NCBI GenBank assembly: GCA_036402075.1
Contig: DASWTP010000173.1
Span: forward strand, 1-20,356
Direction: 5' to 3'
DNA from: Chryseosolibacter sp036402075
GTDB lineage: Bacteria; Bacteroidota; Bacteroidia; Cytophagales; Cyclobacteriaceae
DNA length: 20,356 nt
Each line of letters begins with the position of its first letter. The first letter of the stretch is position 1. The notes beneath the pieces are model-generated. The model had not been told where the DNA came from, searched no databases, and saw nothing but the letters and a program-made list of their open reading frames with translations. Shown in pieces: positions 14,097 through 20,356 of the stretch. The translations under genes were made by a program, and so were the position numbers.

Positions 14097-15569
14097 ATGC
14101 CACTCGATACCAGCAAATTTCTCTTTGAGGCGCTCACCTACGATGACGTCCTGCTTGTTCCAGCGTATTCTGAAGTACTTCCCCGCGAGACAAAAACGAA
14201 CAGTCAGTTAACCCGCAACATTCAGCTCAACATTCCTGTGGTGTCAGCGGCAATGGATACTGTGACTGAAGCTGACCTCGCCATTGCCATGGCATTGGAG
14301 GGAGGACTCGGATTCATTCATAAGAACATGAAGATTGAGAAACAGGCCGAGCAGGTACGGAAAGTAAAACGCTCACAAAGCGGCCTCATCCTTGACCCCG
14401 TAACCTTGTCGGTCGAATCAACCGTTCGTGATGCCGATAATATTATGCGCGAATATCGCATCGGTGGAATTCCCGTGGTGGATAAAGACGGGGTGTTACT
14501 CGGGATCATCACGAACCGCGACCTTCGTTTCCAGAAAGATATGGATGCTCCCGTTGCGAAAATCATGACTAAAGAGAATCTGATTACTGCCCCGGAAGGC
14601 ATTACACTCCTACAGGCAGAAGAAACGCTGAAGAACTATAAGATCGAGAAACTGCCCATCGTCAATAAGAAGGGAATACTTACCGGCCTTATTACGTTCA
14701 AAGACATTCAAAAGAAGAAGAACAAGCCGAATGCATGCCAGGATAAGTTTGGCCGATTGCGCGTTGGAGCTGCTGTGGGTGTCACGCCTGATATCCTTGA
14801 TCGAATTGAGGCGCTTAAAGTGGCCGGAGTTGATGTAATTAGTATCGATACTGCCCATGGCCATTCAAAAGGTGTACTTGATTCTGCTAAGAACGTAAAG
14901 AAGAAATATCCCGAACTCGATCTCATCGTTGGAAACATTGCTACCGGTGAAGCTGCAAAGGCGCTCGTGAACGCAGGTGCTGACGCGGTGAAAGTTGGGG
15001 TGGGTCCCGGAAGTATTTGTACAACACGCATTGTGGCCGGAGTCGGACTTCCTCAGCTCTCGGCAGTTTACGAATCCGCGAAAGCGATCAAAGGTTCAGG
15101 TGTTCCGGTCATCGCAGATGGTGGAATCCGTTTCTCTGGCGATCTGGTAAAAGCTATCGCAGCGGGTGCAGACAGTATTATGATCGGCTCGCTGCTGGCC
15201 GGAACTGACGAAGCTCCAGGTGAGATGATTATCTATGAAGGAAGAAAATTCAAGTCGTACCGCGGGATGGGATCGATCGAAGCCATGGAAGATGGCTCGA
15301 AGGACCGATACTTCCAGGACGTTGAAGATGATGTGAAGAAACTTGTGCCGGAAGGAATTTCCGGACGCGTTCCCTATAAAGGGCTGGTGTCTGAAGTGCT
15401 ATATCAACTGGTCGGAGGTCTTCGTGCAGGCATGGGCTATTGTGGCGCACCAACCATTGAGGCGCTCAAAGAAGCGAAGTTTGTTAAGATCTCTTCAGCA
15501 GGTGTTGCTGAAAGTCACCCTCATGACGTGACCATCACCAGGGAAGCACCGAACTACAGCCGGAAGTAG
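14097..15569 (+). CDS. guaB: Inosine-5'-monophosphate dehydrogenase
   Basis: GuaB oxidises IMP to XMP with NAD+, the committed step of GMP synthesis, as a cytosolic tetramer or octamer. At 490 residues it is full length. The TIM-barrel opens with LTYDDVLLVPAYSEVLPRET. Two CBS domains sit at about 100-145 and 157-205. The catalytic loop is GVGPGSICTTR with Cys308. The IMP phosphate site (IADGGIRFSGD) and the flap with SGRVPYKG follow. All key residues are present. The CBS pair normally binds adenine or guanine nucleotides for allosteric control. The start ATG directly follows a hairpin. It is apparently monocistronic, ending in hairpin repeats and a terminator. Confidence 0.97.
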   Translation: MPLDTSKFLFEALTYDDVLLVPAYSEVLPRETKTNSQLTRNIQLNIPVVSAAMDTVTEADLAIAMALEGGLGFIHKNMKIEKQAEQVRKVKRSQSGLILDPVTLSVESTVRDADNIMREYRIGGIPVVDKDGVLLGIITNRDLRFQKDMDAPVAKIMTKENLITAPEGITLLQAEETLKNYKIEKLPIVNKKGILTGLITFKDIQKKKNKPNACQDKFGRLRVGAAVGVTPDILDRIEALKVAGVDVISIDTAHGHSKGVLDSAKNVKKKYPELDLIVGNIATGEAAKALVNAGADAVKVGVGPGSICTTRIVAGVGLPQLSAVYESAKAIKGSGVPVIADGGIRFSGDLVKAIAAGADSIMIGSLLAGTDEAPGEMIIYEGRKFKSYRGMGSIEAMEDGSKDRYFQDVEDDVKKLVPEGISGRVPYKGLVSEVLYQLVGGLRAGMGYCGAPTIEALKEAKFVKISSAGVAESHPHDVTITREAPNYSRK

Positions 15570-15571
15570 TT

Positions 15572-15672
15572 GCAATGTGCCGTTTTGCCCATTGGTCAAT
15601 GTGCCAATGAAAAAGCACAAAATGAAGCTGTTGGAATTGGCTAATTGGCGAATTGACAAATCGGCACATTGC
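15572..15672. repeat. Long imperfect hairpin of 8-nt repeats
   Basis: The left arm 15572-15609 and right arm 15635-15672 pair at 30 of 38 positions, the outermost 11 perfectly (GCAATGTGCCG / CGGCACATTGC). The right arm consists of octads TTGGCTAA, TTGGCGAA, TTGACAAA and TCGGCACA. A CTTTTTCTT tract follows, so it could also act as a terminator. It is built like the heptad hairpins at 593-1209 but with unrelated sequence. Confidence 0.8.
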
Positions 15673-15695
15673 CTTTTTCTTCATATTATTGCAGG

Positions 15696-15720
15696 GCCAA
15701 TCGTGTGATTGGCTTATTTT
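15696..15720 (+). terminator. Intrinsic terminator of guaB
   Basis: A perfect 7-bp stem GCCAATC-gtgt-GATTGGC is followed by TTATTTTTT. It lies 127 nt after the guaB stop and 31 nt before the next gene's ATG. Confidence 0.75.
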
Positions 15721-15750
15721 TTAGCTCAATTTCGAGGTTTCTCACGGTTC

Positions 15751-17829
15751 ATGCGCGCTAAAGCCATTACGAGACTATTGTTCACTGTCGGGATCATTAC
15801 CTGGCTGGCTTTATTGTTCACGGATATTTCGGTTGTTTTTAGCACCAATGCGGGGATCAAGCCAGACATTCCGATTTGGGTTCCAAACGTGATCCTGAAT
15901 CTCTTCATTTTATCCCTTTACTATTATTACAAGTTCAAAATAGAGCGCGATGAGATCTTAAACTTCATCGACCTGCTGTGGCGCGTTTTTGCAACCGGGC
16001 TTGTGGCTACCGTCTTCTCGCTTGCGCTTAAGCTTGTAGAGTACCTGCTCGGTTCGACCAAGCTAACCACTCACCCGGTTTTTATCGACCTGCTTTACAT
16101 TATCAACCTTGGGTTGATGATCGGGTTTTTGATCATGGCATTCAGCGCGTGGAAACGGCTGATCCTCTATCAAAAATCTAAATGGCTGTTGCGGTTTTGG
16201 AATGTGTTCGAGTGGGGTCTTCTTTTTGCGCTGCTGTACAACAGCCTTGGATTTACTTCCATTCAGTCGGGGTTCGGTGAAAACGTTCACTACATTCTGT
16301 TAACATTCTTTGTCATCCTGGCGCTCGTGCTCTCCGGCAACATGAAGTGGGTAGCTTACCTTAACTTCAAGCAGAAGTGGACAAGTTTACTGTTGTTGTT
16401 GCTCACCATCTTTTACCTGCTCTACGGCTTCTTCACGTTGGGCTCACTCTCCGAATCACTTGATGCGTTTCCAACGGTGATATTCACCAACTACAGCTAT
16501 CACATTTTTATAATGTCGCTGATCACCTTCGTGAGCATCTACAGTATTTTTTCATTTCTGGTTATTCTGTTTAACCTGCCCACTACATCTGTATTCGAGC
16601 AGAAGCTTGAGGAAGTGGTCAACTTTCAGCGTATCAGCCAGTCCATCCAGACTGAACAGAGCGAAGACAGTGTCTATAATATTTTGCTTGAGACTTCCGT
16701 AAGTACGGTATTTGCAGATGCTGCGTGGTTGGAGCTAAAGGAATCGGAGCAGGATGCAAAGATCTTCACCTATAAGATCACGGATAAGGAGGCGCGAGAG
16801 ATCATTCAGCACCTGAACGATCAAAATGTGAAAGGTGTGCTCGACCAGGGCAGCGATAAAACAAAAAACCTGTCGAAACACCTGGCTGCGTTAAAAGGTT
16901 CGCGTTTTCGATCAATCCTTGCTTTCCCTATTTACGTTAAAGGCGAAAACATCGGGACGCTCGCGCTTCTTAAAGAACTTGCCGAAGGATTCAATAAAGA
17001 GATGACCAAGATCGTCTCTACGTTTGCCAACCAGGCAGGGATTTCCATCGAGAATTTCCGGCTGATGGAAGAAGCTCTTCAGAATGAACGTTACAAGGAG
17101 GAATTGAAGATTGCGAAGATGGTGCAGAAAAGCCTTCTTCCGGACGTCCTGGAAAAAGATGATGATTTTGAAATTGCAGCCTTCTCCGAATCGGCTGATG
17201 AAGTAGGGGGTGATTATTATGACACCTTACGAACCAACGGCAGTGAAGTGTCATTGATCATTGCCGATGTTTCCGGAAAGGGAACTACCGCAGCCTTTCA
17301 TATGTCTCAGATGAAAGGAATCTTTCACAGTCTGGCGCAAGACTGTATCGAACCAGACCTATTTATGAAGCGCGCGAACCAGGCGCTCGTGTATTGCCTT
17401 GAACGAGGCTCTTTCATTTCGGCAACTTTTTTTGTGATCAACAAAGATCAAAAGAAAGTTAAGTATTCTCGTGCCGGCCATTGCCCTGTGCTGTATTACC
17501 ATGCTGCTACCGACACGATCGAATATTTGAAAGACAAAGGAATTGCTTTGGGTATGGTTCGCAATAAAAGCTATGCAAATTTTATTCAGGCCAACGAATT
17601 CCAATACAAGTCTGGCGATATCATGGTGTTGTACACAGATGGAATTACTGAGGCAAAAGACAAAAAAGGCGAGGAGTTTGGCTACGACAGGCTGACGCAG
17701 GTCCTTTTAGAGGTAAAGAATGAAGCACCGAAGGAAATTCAGTCACACCTGATAAGCCGACTATATGAATTTTCGGGTACTGAGAATATTAATGACGATT
17801 ATACAACCATGATTGTCAAGTTTAAATAG
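15751..17829 (+). CDS. Membrane GAF-PP2C (SpoIIE/RsbU-type) serine phosphatase
   Basis: 692 residues. About eight membrane helices fill residues 5-275, with short loops. A linker helix and GAF domain follow (about 290-440, ending FANQAGISIENFRLMEEALQ), then a SpoIIE-type PP2C phosphatase. Its metal-binding motifs are intact: DEVGGDYYD (483-491), IADVSGKG (504-511), AGH (575-577), LYTDGITEA (627-635) and NDDYTT. It should dephosphorylate the STAS protein encoded next. The frame opens at a TTG (15709), but that codon lies inside the terminator stem; ATG 15751 is preferred. It is first in a run of four same-strand genes (39-nt gap to the next). The input signal is unknown and could be membrane- or ligand-derived through GAF. 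Confidence 0.88.
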   Translation: MRAKAITRLLFTVGIITWLALLFTDISVVFSTNAGIKPDIPIWVPNVILNLFILSLYYYYKFKIERDEILNFIDLLWRVFATGLVATVFSLALKLVEYLLGSTKLTTHPVFIDLLYIINLGLMIGFLIMAFSAWKRLILYQKSKWLLRFWNVFEWGLLFALLYNSLGFTSIQSGFGENVHYILLTFFVILALVLSGNMKWVAYLNFKQKWTSLLLLLLTIFYLLYGFFTLGSLSESLDAFPTVIFTNYSYHIFIMSLITFVSIYSIFSFLVILFNLPTTSVFEQKLEEVVNFQRISQSIQTEQSEDSVYNILLETSVSTVFADAAWLELKESEQDAKIFTYKITDKEAREIIQHLNDQNVKGVLDQGSDKTKNLSKHLAALKGSRFRSILAFPIYVKGENIGTLALLKELAEGFNKEMTKIVSTFANQAGISIENFRLMEEALQNERYKEELKIAKMVQKSLLPDVLEKDDDFEIAAFSESADEVGGDYYDTLRTNGSEVSLIIADVSGKGTTAAFHMSQMKGIFHSLAQDCIEPDLFMKRANQALVYCLERGSFISATFFVINKDQKKVKYSRAGHCPVLYYHAATDTIEYLKDKGIALGMVRNKSYANFIQANEFQYKSGDIMVLYTDGITEAKDKKGEEFGYDRLTQVLLEVKNEAPKEIQSHLISRLYEFSGTENINDDYTTMIVKFK

Positions 17830-17868
17830 CGAATAGGTCAACAAAAGAATTTTAAAAACGTTAATACC

Positions 17869-18213
17869 ATGATCCACATTAAGAGACTTCAGGAAGACGG
17901 AGCAGATGTAATTGCCCTGATCGGGGAAATTGATGCCAGCTCTTCCATCGAACTTGACCTGGCTATTGCAAAAAGTGTGGGTGAGGGGTTTACAAAAATC
18001 CTGATTGACTGCAGTTCGCTGGAATACATTTCTTCCGCAGGTCTGGGTGTCTTCATGTCTTACATCGAAGAATTTAAGGATAAGAATATCAAGATGGTGC
18101 TGTTTGGCATGAATGAAAAAGTTGCCAACACGTTTGAAATTTTAGGACTATACGAATTGTTAACTATTGGCAAAGACAAAGTTCAAGCTAAGAAACTGAT
18201 CAATGAACTATAA
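17869..18213 (+). CDS. STAS-domain anti-sigma factor antagonist (RsbV/SpoIIAA-like)
   Basis: 114 residues, essentially one STAS domain. LIGEIDASSSIELD (17-30) and the phospho-loop IDCSSLEYISSAGLGVF (46-62) match the family; by alignment with the IDSTGLG of RsbV the phosphorylated residue is Ser56. In partner switching, the unphosphorylated form binds the RsbW-type kinase and frees its target; phosphorylation releases it. Both expected partners flank it: the phosphatase upstream and the kinase downstream, whose ATG overlaps its end by 11 nt. Confidence 0.92.
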   Translation: MIHIKRLQEDGADVIALIGEIDASSSIELDLAIAKSVGEGFTKILIDCSSLEYISSAGLGVFMSYIEEFKDKNIKMVLFGMNEKVANTFEILGLYELLTIGKDKVQAKKLINEL

Positions 18214-18622
18214 GTATAAAGTTGGCTGCAGCATAGAGAACCTGAAGGGGGTTCGCGATTTTATTCGCGGAGCCTTGAAGGAACACGATGTTGCCGAATT
18301 GCAGATCAGCGAGATGGTTCTGGCATTGGACGAAATGTGCTCCAACCTCATGATCCATGCGCATCAGTGCAATCCAGACGATCTGTTCGAACTCCACATT
18401 CGTGTCGACAAAGGAAACCCGGTGGTTTTCGAGATCATTGACGATGGAAGCGCATTCGACATTAATCAGTTCAGCGAGCCTGCTCTTGGAAACCTCGTTC
18501 ACGAAAAACGCAAAGGAGGCCTCGGCATTCGCCTGGTAAAGTCTATCATGGACAAAATCGAATACCAGCATTCTCAGGGCAAAAATATCTGCCGCCTAAT
18601 AAAACAAGTTGAGTTTAAATAA
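18203..18622 (+). CDS. RsbW-type anti-sigma factor / serine-protein kinase (HATPase_c)
   Basis: 139 residues with a GHKL ATP-binding fold and no phosphoacceptor histidine. The N box is LALDEMCSNLMIHA (E44, N48), the G1 box is EIIDDGSAFD (D81, G82) and the G2 box is KGGLGIRLVKSIMD. These are the features of RsbW/SpoIIAB kinases that phosphorylate their STAS antagonist and sequester a target. The target, classically a sigma factor, is not encoded nearby. Translation is coupled to the STAS gene by an 11-nt overlap. The next gene starts 12 nt after its stop. Confidence 0.9.
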   Translation: MNYKYKVGCSIENLKGVRDFIRGALKEHDVAELQISEMVLALDEMCSNLMIHAHQCNPDDLFELHIRVDKGNPVVFEIIDDGSAFDINQFSEPALGNLVHEKRKGGLGIRLVKSIMDKIEYQHSQGKNICRLIKQVEFK

Positions 18623-18634
18623 GAATATCCCTTT

Positions 18635-20356
18635 ATGCAACGTGGAGTGAAGACCTGGACGCTATTGACTTTATTTTTCCTGGCGGGTCCGGTGGTGGCG
18701 CAAAAAAAGAATGATACATCAACGCTTTTCACCATTGCAAAAAAGCCAGTTACCATTGACGAATTTTCATACCTCTACAACAAGAATAATCAAGGGAAGA
18801 AAGAAGAATTCACTGAAGCCAAGATCGAGGAGTATTTAAAGCTGTTCATCAACTTCAAGTTAAAAGTTGAAGAGGCGCGTCACCGCGGCTATGACACTAC
18901 CGCTGCCTTCCGGAAAGAGTTTGCCAGTTATCGTGACGAGCTTAGAAAGCCTTACTTGCCCGATGGCAACCTCATCGACAGCCTCACCGCGCTGACCTAT
19001 GAGCGAATGAAGGAAGAGGTGAATGCATCCCATATCCTCATCAATGTTTCGCCTCAGGCAACTCCTGAAGATACCCTGAAGGCGTTCCAAAAGATCACGG
19101 ACATTCGTCAACGCGTTATGCGTGGCGAAAGCTTTGATGCGGTGGCGATTCAATATTCAGAAGATCCAACGGCAAAAATGAACAAGGGATCGCTGGGGTG
19201 GTTCACAGCTTTACAGATGGTTTTCCCGTTTGAACAAGCTGCTTTTACAACAAAAGTTGGTGATGTAAGTCAGCCCATTCGCACGCAGTTTGGGTATCAT
19301 ATTGTGAAGGTGTTTGGCCGCAGGCCAGCCAAAGGTGAGATCGAAGTGTCACACATCATGCTGCGCTCGGATGGCGAGGCCGATGACCGAGCCAGGAACG
19401 TGGCGTTCGAGGTGTATGAGAAACTTCAAAAGGGCGTAGCGTGGAATGAGCTCTGCGCAGAATATTCAGAAGACCCTTCATCCAAAGATAATGGTGGAAA
19501 ATTGAGAGCGTTCAGCGTTGGCGTGATGACGGCCGTTCCTGAATTCGAGGCGGCTGCCTTTGAATTAAGGAATCCGGGGGATATTTCCGATCCGGTAAAG
19601 ACGCGATTCGGATGGCATATCATCAGGCTTGAGAAAAAAATCCCGTTGCCACCCTTTGAAGAATTATCGGCATCCATCAAGAATCGCGTGAGCCGCGATG
19701 ACCGTGCACAGATCTCACGACAGGCAATTCAGGCGAAGATGAAAAAAGAGTTTGGCTTTACTGAAAACAGCCCGATCAAGATGAAGGTATTCGCATTGGC
19801 AGATTCATCGCTTACACACGGTCGCTGGAAAGCGAATGGACGCGGTTCCGAGGACGTTCTGTTTTCGATGAATGGAACAAGCTACACCTCGAAAACCTTC
19901 CTTGAATACCTGGAGAAAAATCAAAAGGCGAACCTGGTGGGTCCCACAAAGTATATTGAACAGGTGTACAACCAGTATGTAGATGAAGTCCAGGCGATAG
20001 CGTTTGAGGAGAAGATCAAACAACAGAATCCGGAGTATGCTTTTTTGCTAAATGAGTATTATGAGGGCATCCTGCTTTTTGAAATCATGGAACGTGAAGT
20101 GTGGAACAAAGCCTCCGAAGACAGCCTGGGCCAGCAGAGATACTTTGATGCTCATCGGGATGCGTATCGCGCTGGTGATCGTGTAAAGGCAACGATTTTC
20201 TCTTCATCATCAAAAGAGGCTATTGAAAAATTACGCCCACTCGTTGACTCCGGTGATTCTATTCGTATCCACGAAGCTGTTACGAAAGAGAAAATCCGCA
20301 AAGAAAACGGCAATTTTGAAAAATCTGATCGTCCGGTGCTCGCAAAGATCGGCTGG
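18635..20356 (+). CDS. Periplasmic peptidyl-prolyl isomerase with two parvulin domains (3' truncated by window)
   Basis: 574 codons are open to the window edge, with no stop. A signal peptide covers 1-22 (LLTLFFLAGPVVA before QKK). An N-terminal SurA-like helical part (35-125, ending before ASHILI) precedes two parvulin-type rotamase domains: about 131-226 (ASHILINV...GSLGWF...FGYHIVKV) and 238-332 (VSHIMLRS...GGKLRAF...FGWHIIRL). A long charged region follows that appears to be the start of a C-terminal chaperone part. Family members in Bacteroidota are typically longer than 650 residues, so the end is missing. It likely folds outer-membrane or secreted proteins. It begins 12 nt after the RsbW-type gene, so probably one transcript. 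Confidence 0.88.
   Translation, partial: MQRGVKTWTLLTLFFLAGPVVAQKKNDTSTLFTIAKKPVTIDEFSYLYNKNNQGKKEEFTEAKIEEYLKLFINFKLKVEEARHRGYDTTAAFRKEFASYRDELRKPYLPDGNLIDSLTALTYERMKEEVNASHILINVSPQATPEDTLKAFQKITDIRQRVMRGESFDAVAIQYSEDPTAKMNKGSLGWFTALQMVFPFEQAAFTTKVGDVSQPIRTQFGYHIVKVFGRRPAKGEIEVSHIMLRSDGEADDRARNVAFEVYEKLQKGVAWNELCAEYSEDPSSKDNGGKLRAFSVGVMTAVPEFEAAAFELRNPGDISDPVKTRFGWHIIRLEKKIPLPPFEELSASIKNRVSRDDRAQISRQAIQAKMKKEFGFTENSPIKMKVFALADSSLTHGRWKANGRGSEDVLFSMNGTSYTSKTFLEYLEKNQKANLVGPTKYIEQVYNQYVDEVQAIAFEEKIKQQNPEYAFLLNEYYEGILLFEIMEREVWNKASEDSLGQQRYFDAHRDAYRAGDRVKATIFSSSSKEAIEKLRPLVDSGDSIRIHEAVTKEKIRKENGNFEKSDRPVLAKIGW

Noticed and set aside
14708..15031. 107-codon minus-strand ORF inside guaB
   Set aside because: Antisense shadow of a highly conserved gene with no family match.
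15709..15750. TTG start extending the PP2C phosphatase by 14 residues
   Set aside because: The TTG falls inside the terminator stem at 15696-15713; ATG 15751 fits better.

Overview
The window reads as a chromosomal segment of a Bacteroidota bacterium, most likely a member of the Cytophagales. The protein families point there: a HemH with a cysteine-rich insert, a DUF2721 membrane protein, an RlpA with a C-terminal SPOR domain, a periplasmic tandem-parvulin PPIase and a NadR-like ATPase. Several starts are preceded by boxes matching the Bacteroidota -7 element TAnnTTTG, and clear Shine-Dalgarno sequences are absent. The content is core or housekeeping. I see no phage, insertion sequence, CRISPR array, tRNA or rRNA.

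Layout. (1) 1-591: the C-terminal two thirds of the ATP synthase gamma subunit. (2) 590-1320: a four-unit tandem amplification of the intergenic region. Each unit carries a long hairpin built of 7-nt repeats and a copy of the next gene's start; three of the four also carry an intrinsic terminator. (3) 1283-2739, plus strand: a UbiA-like membrane protein overlapping a SAM methyltransferase. (4) 2733-4153: a small HTH regulator (minus) divergent from a SpoIIAA-like protein (plus), with three dyads between them, then a convergent YdeI/DUF1905 protein. (5) 4486-7475: a triple-PAS histidine kinase translationally coupled to a GNAT-like protein. (6) 7598-8608: hemH behind a near-leaderless promoter. 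(7) 13916 down to 8736, minus strand: rlpA, a TauE/SafE permease, a NadR-like P-loop protein, an MFS exporter, a DUF2721 protein and a Tat-exported PLP enzyme. (8) 14097-15569: guaB, divergent from rlpA, with a hairpin touching its start codon, followed by an octad-repeat hairpin and a terminator. (9) 15751-20356, plus strand: a complete partner-switching set (membrane GAF-PP2C phosphatase, STAS antagonist, RsbW-type kinase) followed closely by a secreted tandem-parvulin protein that runs off the window.

How the genes work together. The clearest functional unit is region 9. A membrane phosphatase would dephosphorylate the STAS protein, which then titrates the RsbW-like kinase away from an unseen target. 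The target sigma factor or effector is not in the window, but an envelope-folding PPIase is in the same probable transcript. Otherwise the most unusual content is non-coding: the start-codon-bearing amplification after atpG, the two helically phased dyads in the HTH/SpoIIAA-like divergent region, the hairpin at the guaB start, and several families of short-period intergenic repeats.
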